This document shows positions 42,501 through 53,251 of a DNA stretch of 64,000 nucleotides, in pieces. The stretch's first letter is position 1; every line of letters begins with the position of its first letter. The DNA is taken from the NCBI GenBank assembly GCA_904063045.1, contig CAJFCJ010000005.1, forward strand, positions 2,396,088 through 2,460,087. The letters are read 5' to 3'. The translations under genes were made by a program, and so were the position numbers. The DNA is from Dimorphilus gyrociliatus (lineage: Eukaryota; Annelida; Polychaeta; Dinophilidae). The notes below the pieces were generated by a model, which saw only the letters and a program-made list of their open reading frames with translations, was not told the origin of the DNA and did not search any database.

Positions 42501-45500
42501 CTCCTGGAAGGAATTCTCATTAATATCATTCACTTATTTAAAAGTGTTAAAATTGAAAAAATGTAATCTTGAATCGAATTTCTTAGAAAGATTTATGGAT
42601 AGTTTTGAAGAAGGATCAACAATAGAATATATTGATATATCAAAAAATTCATTAACAAATGGAATTATGTTAAAATTTTTCCAGAATAAGAAAGTCATAA
42701 ATAGTCGTTTAAAGACTATAATCATTTACGGTGGTAATTTAAATGGAAAGATATTTCTTGATTTAATTATTCAAGTTGATAAACTTTCAAAGTTAAATGT
42801 ATTTAACTCTCCTAATACTTATAGAAAGAAGAAATATCCACTCGATCAGATAGATGTTGATGAGTTAATTAACTTGAAAATATTTAACAAAACAATCATT
42901 AAATACTTTCTAAATGAATTTAAAGAAGTTGTAAATTATAAAAGACTTCGTTTAAAGTTTTGTTCAACCATTCAACATCTTAAAATACTGAGTAGTAGTA
43001 GAATAGAAATAAAGCATTTTGATTTGGATGATTCCCTAACGGAAGAAGCTTATGAATATTTATTACAAATTATAAGGAATCAATATAACATTGAGACAAT
43101 TTCATTTAAACAAACATTTAATCAAATACATAGCGAGAATATTGTGAAATTACTTGTAATTTTCTCTAATAATATTCAATATTTTCACTCAGAAAAGATG
43201 CTTCAAGTCTCACTTTTGATGGAATATTTACCAAAGTTTAAAAATTTAAAATATCTTAAAGTTAATGGCATGAATCTATCAAATCAGAATAAAGTGTTTC
43301 TTCAACATTTCAATAGGAATATTAGAAATTTAAAAGTATTACATTTAGAAAAGTTATTTATCAATTCCGAATGTTCACTCCTCTTGGGCAATTCGTTAAA
43401 ACAGCAAACACATCTAACGGAATTAAGTCTCTCTAATTCTAATCTAGAGAATCTTCTTGGCAAAAATATCTTTCAAATTGAAGATGTTCGATGTTGTTCT
43501 ATAATAAAGCTTGATCTATCTCATTGTAGATTTTGCCCTAGAATGTCAAGGAATCTTGGAATTTTTATAGGATTACAAAGAGGTCTAATTCTTCTAAATT
43601 TATCATTTACAAATTTAATGGGAAGAATTGGAGAAATTTTATTCTCGAATATATCAAGCTCTTGTAATTTTCTTGAAGAATTTGATCTATCATATTGCGA
43701 TGTAAGTCTGTGCGGAATTGAACATGTAGGAAGATTTATTGGAAATCAAAAAAGATTGGAAATATTAAAACTGGTAAGGTTTAATTTAGCTGGAAATTTT
43801 GGAGAGACTTTTTTTGGTAGTATTAATGAATCTACATGCCATATTACACAATTAACGCTTGATTGGTGTACTCTAAGTTCAGAAAGCGCAAAAAGTTTAG
43901 GGAAATTCATTAGTTATCATAATAATCTATTCCAATTAAGTTTAAAAGGTATAGAATTGCAAACAGAAATTATAGAAAATCTTTTTGAAAGTATGTCAAC
44001 ACATTACTGCTCCATACGTCAATTAGAGTTGGTTGAAGCGCAATTCAACGAAAAGTCGGCATGTTTTCTACGAAACTATATTGAAAAAAATCAAACTGAA
44101 ATGAAAGCTCTCAACTTTAGAGGTATAGATCTAAGACATTCTATTGGTTTAGAAATGTTTAACGTTAGCGTCTGTTCATTATCAATTCTCTGTCAATTGG
44201 ATATTATTTCCTGTAAATTGTCTGAGGATATGTCATTATGTCTTGGAAAATTTATTAGTAATCAATTGAAGTTGAAAATTCTAAATATTCAATCATCTTC
44301 CTTAGATGGAAAGATTGGAGAAAACCTTTTCAAAACCCTATCGGATTCTTGCTATTCTTTAGAAAAATTCAGTCTATTTAACACGAATCTAAGCGAACAA
44401 GCAGTATCCCTTTTAGGAATGACCATCTCCAATCAAACTCAATTAAAATCTCTATGCCTTCGACAAACAAACTTTGCAGGCAGAATAGGAAAAAGCCTAC
44501 TTCTTTGTAATAGTTATGTTAGGTCAACAGTACAACAATTTAAACTTTCTCTAACCGAATTCAGTGCAATCATAGACACTGAACTGGGAGAATCTGCTAG
44601 CGATCAGTCAAATTTCAAGGAAATAGTTTGTAAAGATATTAACTTCGATGAAGATATAAAAGAGAACATTCTGCAAAAGTTGAATACCACTTGTGTTTCA
44701 GTTGAAATAATTAATATTTCATCTACAGAAATGAATGTTAATACTTCGGAAATACTTATTATATTCATCTGCAATCAAATGAACTTACAGAATCTTACTC
44801 TTTGCAATATTATTATAAAGAATAATGGTATTATTGAAGATAAATTATCAGAAGATATTAATTTTCCTTCCTCTTTACATGAAGTTCAATTCCAAAAGTG
44901 TGATTTGTGCATTGTAAAAAGTAAAATTATGGGAAGATTTCTCAGTTTTCAAATGCATCTATTAAAAATCAATTTTAGTAATATGAAATTAGAAGGAAAT
45001 GTAGGAGAGAATATCTTTAAAGGACTCTCGAATAATTGTTCATCGATTGAAGACCTAAACTTGACCAATGTTCAATTATGTCAGCGGTCAGCTTCTTATC
45101 TTGGAAATTTAATAAATAGACAAACTAATTTAAAAATACTATGCTTAAAAAATATAAATTTAGAGGGATTAATAGGAGTGAATCTCTTCAAGAATAGCAA
45201 TCAAAGTACCTCTCTTAAAAAGTTATGTATGTCATACTGCAAATTCGATTCTGAAATGACACGCCATCTTCAAAAATTTATTGCCAATCAACGCAAATTA
45301 ATAAGTATCGACTTAAGAAATACAAAATTAACAGACGAAAGAGGAGCAGGAGAGATATTTCATAATATTAGCGCAACATGCTCTTTAATAGAAATACTCT
45401 TAAATGGAATCTGCCTTGGTGAAATGGCTGCCAATAAACTAGGCCTATTTATAAGTTATCAGACAAATTTAAAGATATTGGAGTTAGATAAGGTAAAATT

Positions 45501-47289
45501 TGAAGGAATTGTTGGAGAAAATCTGTTTTCTAATCTATTAAATACAAGTAATTTCATAAGAAAACTTGATTTCCGTAATATAAACTTTACGACTACTTTG
45601 GCAAGTCATCTCGGAAAATTTATTAATAATCAAAAGTTTTTAAAAACACTTATTCTTAAAGGAAACAATTTAAAAGGGGAAATTGGAGAGAATCTTTTCA
45701 AGAGTATGTCATCTTCATGCTGCTCTCTTGAAATTATAGATATAAGCGGTTGTAAATTAAGTGAGAAAACGTCATCCTATCTTGGTAAATTTCTTAGTTA
45801 TCAAACTAATTTGATAGGTTTAAATAGAGAAAAAATTGAATTTGAAGGAAGAAGCGAAGAATTTCTGTTTGGAGAGATGAAAAGTCTTTGTTCTTTGATA
45901 AAAAAACTAGATTTTAGAAATGGAAATTATAGAGAAAATGCCGCAATAATTATATTAAAATTCGTTTTTAATCAGAGTCACTTGGAATTTCTATATATAG
46001 AAAACACGATATTAGAAGCATCAGATGGTATTGGACGGTTTGAGACACTACCTTTGCATCTCACTGAAATACGTCTTAAAGGCAGTGTTATAAGCGAATA
46101 TCTAGCATCATATATTGGAAAATTAATAGGCAATCAAATGAAAATGAAGGAATTAAATCTTTCCAAAGCAAAATTGGAGGGAAGAGTAGGAGAAAATCTC
46201 TTCAAAAATATTTCCAATTGTTGTTGTTTCTTAAAGGAATTGGACTTATCCTATACGAAAATCAGCTCCCAAGCGGCATATTATCTTCGATTATTTATTG
46301 AGAAACAAACTGTTCTAGAATCGCTTGATCTGAGTCATATGAATTTAGGAATGGAGATAGGAAGTACTCTATTTAATAATCTTCATGAACATTTATCATT
46401 TCTTCGCAAGCTCTCTCTTCAGAAGAGCATTTTAGACGAGAATATGGTAAGATATCTAGGAGAGTTTATCGGTAATCAAATAAATTTATACATGATCAAC
46501 TTTGGAGAAGTTGATTTTTGTGGAAATTTGGGAGAAATTCTATTTAGTAACATATCGTCTTCTTGCTCTTCCGTAGAAATACTTGATCTATCCAATGCAA
46601 AGTTGGATAGTACAGCTGCAAAGTATCTAGGAATATTTATACGAAATCAGTATGGATTAAAAACTCTCTCCTTTGAAAATACAGATTTAAGTGCTTCAAT
46701 TGGAGAGAATCTATTTTGGAGTTTAGAGAGTTCATGCTCTTCTCTGTCTGCCTTTAATTTTCAAAATAGTAATATATGTCATGCAACTGCCCCTTGTATT
46801 GGAAAATTCTTAAGCCTTCAAAAGAAATTAAGGGTATTAAACTTTGATAATGCATTCTCAGCAGAAATTGTTGGAGAGCGTATTTTTAAAACTATTACGG
46901 AAGATTGTTGTTGGATAGAATATTTAAATTTAAATCACATTTGCCTAAATGAACAGTCGGCATACAATCTTGGGAAAATTATAAGTAATCAACGTCATCT
47001 ATTGATGATTAGTTTAAAGGAAATAAATTTAAATGGATCTATTGGAGGTAGTTTGTTCAAAGGGATGTTTGGCGCTTCAGTAGAAGCGATTAGTTTGTCA
47101 GATATAGCAATTGATTTTTATGCAGTAGAAAAATTAGGAGAATTCTTAAAAAGCCAAAGAATTATGCAAAGTATTATTTTTGATTTTAAATTGGATTCGG
47201 AGTCTAAGAACCATCTTCTAGACGTTATAAGTAACCTACAATACAATTTAGAATCGTTTGGTCTAGATCCCAATTTCAATAAAGAATAA
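39573..47289 (+). CDS. NOD-like receptor: CARD-like + NACHT + long leucine-rich repeat array
   Basis: Two exons, 39573..41586 and 41663..47289, with a 76-base intron (GTAAG..TTAAAAG), give 2546 residues. The splice restores an LRR (LDISHNELK then DNDWELLFRFLESCEELKSL). Residues 1-95 look like a CARD (HHEKIIVQLLQNDDSFLLTL, FFKALS). The NACHT domain has the P-loop GSPGIGKT (161-168), Walker B LLVDAEDE (240-247) and PIIVWSR as sensor 1; a helical region to about 560 contains FHFLNDTFKEYFAAKFIV. The rest is LRR, about 1900 residues, the last 1250 as a regular 57-residue repeat. The design is that of NOD-like immune sensors. It is far longer than vertebrate NOD1 or NLRC proteins because of the repeats. 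Confidence 0.85.
43490..47230 (+). repeat. Coding array of about 22 double-LRR units (57 residues, ~171 bases each)
   Basis: Consensus by eye: SCSSLExLDLSxxxLSExxA, then xYLGKFIxNQxxLKxLxL, then xxxxLEGxIGENLFKxLSS. Each unit is two ribonuclease-inhibitor-type LRRs of 28-29 residues. Leucines, the NQ and the IGENLF stretch are best kept. Units near the middle (about 44500-44900) are the most degenerate. Confidence 0.8.
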
Positions 47290-47644
47290 AATGTTTTTTT
47301 TCCTTCAAGAACTTAACCATATCTCTTATATTATAGAATTTAATTGGCCTATTTTTTCAAAACCTTTATATACTGTATTATATATACTTTTAGAAAGCGA
47401 AAGTAGACATAGATAGTTTGGAATGAAGAAGTAGAATAGAAAACTGTTTTATTTCAATTGATATCGCTTTTTATGTTATTCTTTACACATTTGAAAATAT
47501 ATAAAAATATTTATTTTACCCGATTTTAATCGATTACTGTTTAGTATTTTGTTTAGTATTGAACAAATGGGTGGGGGTAGTGATTCATAAGAGTTTAGTT
47601 GAATTTGAATTTAGCAGCAGTGTATTTCATTTATTCTTAATAAA
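47290..47644. other. Intergenic between NLR-like gene and RING gene
   Basis: AT-rich, contains ATATACTGTATTATATATAC; no gene seen. Confidence 0.65.
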
Positions 47645-48988
47645 ATGGAATGTTGTATTTGTTTCAAACCAACTAAAACTAAGGATATACGACAATTACC
47701 TTGTCATAGTTCTCGTATAATTTGTATTCAATGTTTACGGAAATACGCAACTAATAAGACTAATTTTAATTGTCCTCGTTGTGGTGATAAAATTTTATGC
47801 CCTAAACTTGGTCTAGACGAATTTAAAGTAAAAAACATCTTTGGAATATTACAAGAAAACCTAAGAGAAGAGATCAGTATATCTGGTCAAGAGTTAAAAT
47901 TTAGTGAGCGTAGTGCAAATGATACATTCGGACAAACAATCGGTAATCTTAAAAAGGAAATAGCAGAAGAACAGAATAACTTAAAACAGAATATTGAAGA
48001 GTATCTTAGCGAAAAAACTAACAACTTGGATGTATTGTTAAAGATATTGAATAATAATATTGAAAGTGAGGAGGCCGATGAAGAAACTCTATCCAGGCAA
48101 GAAGAAGACCTTAATAATATACAAGATGTTTTAGAGAGTCTTAGTAACGAGTATTTAAAGTTTGATTCAAATATTAACGACTTTAATAATTTGTGCCTTG
48201 CTCTCTACGGATATGAGAAACCGATTAATCAATACGAGAAATTCATCAAAGATATAAAATTAACATTTGCTCATTATCCTTATTTTTATATCTTTTGCTC
48301 GAATAGACGTTATCATATATTAGATAAAGATAATATGACAACTCATCATTGTATCAATTTCATTGATATTGCTGAAGATGATAGAAACAATTTCTACTTT
48401 CTAGTTAGAGAGAATGATTATAAAATCTTTAAAATGAAAAAGACTTCAAACAGTTTTAAAGATGTTAATGTAACTCATGGAGATGTTCAACGACGTCACA
48501 GTAAAACGTTACTATTTTTGGATAAAAGGAATTTTATAGTATTCGATCCATCGGCAAAAGTCTTTAATATATTTGAAAATCTCCTGCAAAATTCAAAAGT
48601 ATATAAGAAATTCAAGATAAAAGAATTCATTTATTTTATTCTTGAAGAAGAGATTATGTACTGTAGAATGGATGATATTACAACTCATTCAAACTGGAAA
48701 ACGCAACAACAAACTATATTTAAAAAGTGTTCAATTCAAATAACTAAGAAAGAAGAGATCTTTCAAAGGGAGAATATTTTAAAAGAAATAAAAACTGGTA
48801 AAATCTTTACAAAAAGTAGTAAATATATCTTCCTTTTAGACTGTGAAACGAAGAATGCAACTAGGATTCCATCGTCGAATTTAAAATATATTGAAGATGC
48901 CGATAACTATATGACTTGTAAAGATGAAATACAATTTCTATTTTATAATGCTAGCGGTATAGCTAGATCAATAACGTACGACTTTTAG
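47645..48988 (+). CDS. RING/TRIM-like protein, group A, RING with His-to-Arg change
   Basis: Single exon, 447 residues. RING ligands C3, C6, C20, C27, C30, C43 and C46 are present, but the His position (24) is Arg (LPCHSSRIICIQC); His21 or an extra Cys4 might stand in. The coiled coil (85-175) is acidic. The linker is YEKPINQYEK. The C-terminal domain ends EIKTGKIFTKSSKYIFLLD. Its stop codon is only 15 bases from the stop of the convergent gene at 49004. Confidence 0.8.
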   Translation: MECCICFKPTKTKDIRQLPCHSSRIICIQCLRKYATNKTNFNCPRCGDKILCPKLGLDEFKVKNIFGILQENLREEISISGQELKFSERSANDTFGQTIGNLKKEIAEEQNNLKQNIEEYLSEKTNNLDVLLKILNNNIESEEADEETLSRQEEDLNNIQDVLESLSNEYLKFDSNINDFNNLCLALYGYEKPINQYEKFIKDIKLTFAHYPYFYIFCSNRRYHILDKDNMTTHHCINFIDIAEDDRNNFYFLVRENDYKIFKMKKTSNSFKDVNVTHGDVQRRHSKTLLFLDKRNFIVFDPSAKVFNIFENLLQNSKVYKKFKIKEFIYFILEEEIMYCRMDDITTHSNWKTQQQTIFKKCSIQITKKEEIFQRENILKEIKTGKIFTKSSKYIFLLDCETKNATRIPSSNLKYIEDADNYMTCKDEIQFLFYNASGIARSITYDF

Positions 48989-49003
48989 AAAATATCTGTT
49001 TAT

Positions 49004-50392
49004 TTAGGTCATTCTATATTCTTTTAATTTTTGTTCATTTCTCAATACATTTATTAAATAGAAACTAAATCCATCCTCTGATTGATGATATTCCGTAACT
49101 ATATAAGTTTGAAAGAGACTTTTCTGTTTATAAGCTTTAGCAGTTTTCTCAATAGAGTTTATAGTAAATACGAAATCTCTTGTAGACATAAACAAACATC
49201 CGTTTACAATATCATCAAAGATACTTTTCAATGATGCTGATGTATCATTTACAAACTCAATTGTTATTGGAATACCAGAATAAGTTGCATTTTTGTTAAT
49301 TTCGTTTATACTACTGTAACTTAGGTCAATAGTTTCGTCGTCATCACTACAATTAGTGTATCTATATACGTATAGAGTATTTTTCCAATGTCTTGTAATA
49401 AAGGACGAATCAATAGGCAAAAAATAGTTCCGTCTCCAGCAAATTTCTCCTCGTTCATTGGTTAAATAGACATCGTTATCTATATTAAAAAATACAATAC
49501 CATCCATATTGGTTAGTTCGTTTTTAGCAGGAAGATATAAACGTAGTATTTTATCGACTTTCCAATAAAATAGATAGTATGCTGTAACATCTATTGTTAT
49601 TTTAATTGCAATTAACTCATGAAATTCTCTTGAATTATCAACTCCATCAACTACAAAATTTTCTTGTCTCTCAAAAGACAGAGCTTTTCTAAATTTTCCA
49701 CATAATTTCCTATTTTCGGTTTTCATCCCATTCATTAATGAATATCCAAGTTTATCAAAATATAATTTCCTAAACGAATAGGAATCGAACCAACAGACTC
49801 TTTCAAAGTTTATTGACGTTTTTGGAACGAGTGATATATGCAATTTAAACTCTCTCAGTCTTTCAAGGCCTATTATATGAAAATTATTTTTACAGATTTT
49901 TATACACTCCATCCTAAGATCTGACAGTTTCTTTAAATTTTGAGCTACTGCTAAATCTCCACTTTCGGATTCTATTAAGTTGATTCTCTTAAGAATATCC
50001 TCTAATTCGCCTTTTTTCTTTAAACATTTTACCTCCAATGAATTCAAGATTGTATTCTTCTTTTCTGAACATAATTTTTCAAACTCTTTTAGATCTTTTA
50101 TAGCGCATTCAGCCCTTCTTCGATCTTCCTGTTTTAAGTCTTTAACCTTCTGTATAAGCAATTTCTTCTTTGCTTCGGACGCCTTCGGAGAAGAGTATTT
50201 TTCAAATCCTTTAATTCCATTTCTAGGTATCTTTAATATTCTTTTACAAAGAGGGCAATCAAATTCCTTATTAATTAGACCTCTTTTCGGTAGCTTTTCC
50301 AGACACGAATCACAAAAAATATGCGATTCATGACAGGGCAAAAGCCTGCAATCCGACTTTGATAGTGTACCAAAACAAACAGGGCAAGACAT
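49004..50392 (-). CDS. RING/TRIM-like protein, group A, convergent with the previous gene
   Basis: Single exon, 462 residues. Complete C3HC4 RING: C3, C6, C20, H24, C27, C30, C46, C49 (LPCHESHIFCDSC). A basic coiled coil (70-150) with KKKLLIQKVKDLKQEDRRR follows. The EKP linker is not recognisable. The C-terminal domain ends VNGCLFMSTRDFVFTINS and YIVTEYHQSEDGFSFYL. Probable E3 ligase from the RING. Confidence 0.82.
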   Translation of the reverse strand: MSCPVCFGTLSKSDCRLLPCHESHIFCDSCLEKLPKRGLINKEFDCPLCKRILKIPRNGIKGFEKYSSPKASEAKKKLLIQKVKDLKQEDRRRAECAIKDLKEFEKLCSEKKNTILNSLEVKCLKKKGELEDILKRINLIESESGDLAVAQNLKKLSDLRMECIKICKNNFHIIGLERLREFKLHISLVPKTSINFERVCWFDSYSFRKLYFDKLGYSLMNGMKTENRKLCGKFRKALSFERQENFVVDGVDNSREFHELIAIKITIDVTAYYLFYWKVDKILRLYLPAKNELTNMDGIVFFNIDNDVYLTNERGEICWRRNYFLPIDSSFITRHWKNTLYVYRYTNCSDDDETIDLSYSSINEINKNATYSGIPITIEFVNDTSASLKSIFDDIVNGCLFMSTRDFVFTINSIEKTAKAYKQKSLFQTYIVTEYHQSEDGFSFYLINVLRNEQKLKEYRMT

Positions 50393-50632
50393 TGTACATT
50401 CGAAATGGTGTTAGTAATTAAAAGAAATAAAAAGAATATCCTATATTCTATCTAATAGCCAAGTCATGAACGTTTCGTGTAGAAAGACAGTATTATTAAA
50501 TAACGTTCTATTCATAACTAAAATGAGAAGGACCTATATGGAATAATTTACCTTTTCTATTGTATAAATTACTAAATATTGAAAACGGTATTTTTGAATG
50601 TAAGGTTCTGGGAGCTGAAAACGGAAATTACA

Positions 50633-50676
50633 ATATATATATATATATATAAACATATATATATATATATATGTTT
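50633..50676. repeat. (TA)n run ending in a perfect palindrome
   Basis: TA repeats followed by a 26-base perfect palindrome at 50651-50676 (AAACAT, then TA units, then ATGTTT). It sits between the divergent starts of the RING genes at 50392 and 51130. I see nothing else in 50393-51129. Confidence 0.8.
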
Positions 50677-51129
50677 ACTAATATTAACATATACACCTAA
50701 ATCATATAGAAAGACGATCAATGAACATAATATATCGATTTCATTCAAATACGGAGGGAATTGACTCATTCAAAAGAGGCCTGTAAATAACAATAGCTAA
50801 CATATTCCTGAATTTTTATTTCTTGATATTTCCTGTCGGTATTAACATACCACAAGATATTATTTATAAGCTTAAAAGAAACGTTACAGAGCTTGCTTTA
50901 AAAGGTAAATTAATTTAAAAAAGAGAATACAAACAGCAACGTCATCATCAAAATTTGTAACACAAAACTAAATATAAATCTTATATCATCCAACTCTATT
51001 TTTATACGTAAGACTCTTTTTCTCTATTACTCATTTTAACCTTTTGGCCTACGTGCTTAGTTTATTTATAAAGACATCTTCACAAAGAAAAGAGTAATAT
51101 TTCTATTTGGATTAGCATTATTGTCGATT

Positions 51130-52482
51130 ATGAGGTGTTTAATTTGTTTGATTGATGTAAAAAAAGAAGAGGATATCCGTTGTCTTCCTTGCAATGATTG
51201 CCATTTTTTTTGTTTAGTTTGCCTTAAAAAGACTGTTAAAAATGAAATATATTTAAAATTTGATGATCGGATTAAATGTCCTATTTGTCAAGAAGAAATT
51301 TTATGGCCTCTAGGTGGTCTGGATGATTTAAAACTAGAAAATGTATTCAAATCTTTGAAAGAGGATTTATATACAAAATTAATATCGAAACGAGAGGAAC
51401 TTCAAATAGAAGAGGAGAAGATTCTTGAAGATTTGGAGAACAGAGTAGCAAAGTTAAAAGCGAATGTTCTACACAAGCTGCAAACGTTAATTGAAAGGAA
51501 ACAGATGATTCTGAATCAAAAACTCAAAGAGTACTCTACAATGATTAATAAGCTTGAACATCAATATTCACAAAATTCAACATTATCCAATCAGATTGAA
51601 GAGGAGAAAGTTATAAATGATGTAATACTCTTTCTAGAAAAGTCAAGCAATCTAACAATGGACAAAAAAGATATTGTATCAAAACTGAATGACTGGAATT
51701 TCTATTTATTTAACCATATTCAACCTGAATCTTCATTTGAACAGCAATTAGAAAAGTTTAATTTTACATTTTTTGTCAATTCCAATTGGCTTTTGTTTAC
51801 AAAAAGTTATTTTTACGAGTGTAGTACCAATTTTCAATTAAGAAGAATAACACTAAATGACGAATCTTTCGAAATTGTTGATGTAGAGATGTTTAATAAT
51901 ACTATCTATATTCTATTGAAAAGATTTTTGGTCTATAGGATTATGAAAATGGAAAAAAATTCAAATATTCAAGTCTGTTCATTAAAACAAAAATTATTTT
52001 TAGAAAATCAACAACCGTTTTTAGTGTTTCGCGAAAATTATAATTTATTCATTTATCAAATTGAAGAAGGTTCTTTAGTAGTTAAAAAGAATTTTATGCC
52101 TTATTTACAAACAAAAAGCAAAAAGTTTGTAAATGGAACATTGTATTTTTCAACCGAATACAAAGAAGTATATTATTGTAATGATAATGACATACTTAAT
52201 GAAGAATTTATGCCGGTAAAGGAGGCTACAAGATTACCAATCCAAAAGAGAATATCGTTAAAGGAAGATATAATAGAAGAAATATTAAATGATAAAATAT
52301 TATTATTAAATGATTCGTACGTTTTTCTTGTTGATTCAATAAGAAAAGAAGTTAAATTGATAGCTCAAAAGCATCTTTTCAAAGAAGGAATAATTGTAAA
52401 TATAACTGTTAAAAGGAATTTTGCATCATTTCTATTAAAAAATTCAAAATGTAAGCTTTTTATTAAAAATTACAAATTTTAA
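51130..52482 (+). CDS. RING/TRIM-like protein, group A
   Basis: The frame opens earlier with a TTG, but the ATG at 51130 gives MRCLICL, matching the paralogue start next to the first RING Cys. 450 residues. RING ligands C3, C6, C21, H25, C28, C31, C50 and C53 (LPCNDCHFFCLVC). Coiled coil about 75-160; the linker is QPESSFEQQ rather than YEKP. The C-terminal domain ends EILNDKILLLNDSYVFLVDS and HLFKEGIIVNITVKRNF. It diverges from the gene at 49004 (starts 737 bases apart) and converges on the short gene at 52649. Confidence 0.82.
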   Translation: MRCLICLIDVKKEEDIRCLPCNDCHFFCLVCLKKTVKNEIYLKFDDRIKCPICQEEILWPLGGLDDLKLENVFKSLKEDLYTKLISKREELQIEEEKILEDLENRVAKLKANVLHKLQTLIERKQMILNQKLKEYSTMINKLEHQYSQNSTLSNQIEEEKVINDVILFLEKSSNLTMDKKDIVSKLNDWNFYLFNHIQPESSFEQQLEKFNFTFFVNSNWLLFTKSYFYECSTNFQLRRITLNDESFEIVDVEMFNNTIYILLKRFLVYRIMKMEKNSNIQVCSLKQKLFLENQQPFLVFRENYNLFIYQIEEGSLVVKKNFMPYLQTKSKKFVNGTLYFSTEYKEVYYCNDNDILNEEFMPVKEATRLPIQKRISLKEDIIEEILNDKILLLNDSYVFLVDSIRKEVKLIAQKHLFKEGIIVNITVKRNFASFLLKNSKCKLFIKNYKF

Positions 52483-52648
52483 GCATAATTTATTAATACA
52501 AATAAATAACAAAAATAACAAAACTAATAGATTAAAGACCATCAAATATTGCGCAATTTTTAATTTTCAAAAAAACCATATATATAGATAGGTTAGACAA
52601 ACAATCAATAGCAAACATTTTTGTAATAAAAGTCTACTTGATGAGTTA

Positions 52649-53251
52649 TCATTGTGATAAGTCATTTTGAGAAATTTGTAGACGGATTTTAGGCATATCC
52701 AAATTAAATGGTAATTGAATTGTTTCGTTCGATTTCATATTCAAAAAATTTAGTAACTTTCTTCTTATTTTAAATAAGTTCTTTAGTTTTCTTTCTCCTG
52801 TTTCATCGCCAAATTTCAAGTCGAGATTGTCAATTTCATCTTTAATGCTAAAGATTTTTAAATTTCTCTTAAAATAAATATTTCTAATTTCTTCTTTTAT
52901 CAATTCCTTCTTTTTATCCATATTGCTGATCAACTCTTCTATTTGAACTTTAAGTATTTTGTCCTCTTTAATACACTTATCTGTTAATTCATTTCTCATT
53001 TTAATTAAGGCATTATTCAAGCTATGAACCAGCGTAGGTTCCCATTCGACTATTGGCAAAGCTTCGATTCCTCTTCTTCCCAAACAAATAATAGCTTTAC
53101 ACAAAGGACAGCTGAACTGATTTTTAATCGTTGACTTTGTAAATTTAGCAATTTCTCTGAGACATTTTGAACAAAATATATGTGTTGTATGGCAGGGTAG
53201 ACGTCTACCAACTAAATTCTGTAAACTGGTTAAACAAACCGGGCATTCCAT
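52649..53251 (-). CDS. Short RING plus coiled-coil protein, group A without C-terminal domain
   Basis: The frame extends upstream to 53314, but the ATG at 53251 gives MECPVCL, the standard start. 200 residues. Complete RING C3, C6, C20, H24, C27, C30, C48, C51 (LPCHTTHIFCSKC) and a coiled coil (about 85-165), then a short tail (LPFNLDMPKIRLQIS) and a stop. The roughly 250-residue beta domain of its paralogues is missing and is not found further along the minus strand, where the convergent gene ends 166 bases away. It is either a truncated gene or a genuine RING-only form. Confidence 0.7.
   Translation of the reverse strand: MECPVCLTSLQNLVGRRLPCHTTHIFCSKCLREIAKFTKSTIKNQFSCPLCKAIICLGRRGIEALPIVEWEPTLVHSLNNALIKMRNELTDKCIKEDKILKVQIEELISNMDKKKELIKEEIRNIYFKRNLKIFSIKDEIDNLDLKFGDETGERKLKNLFKIRRKLLNFLNMKSNETIQLPFNLDMPKIRLQISQNDLSQ

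Noticed and set aside
43490-47230. Possible non-coding satellite because of 171-base periodicity
   Set aside because: The frame is open throughout and the period follows LRR consensus residues, so it is a coding repeat.
50572-50769. Open frames on both strands over the TA repeat
   Set aside because: Translation of a dinucleotide repeat (Ile-Tyr runs) with no conservation.
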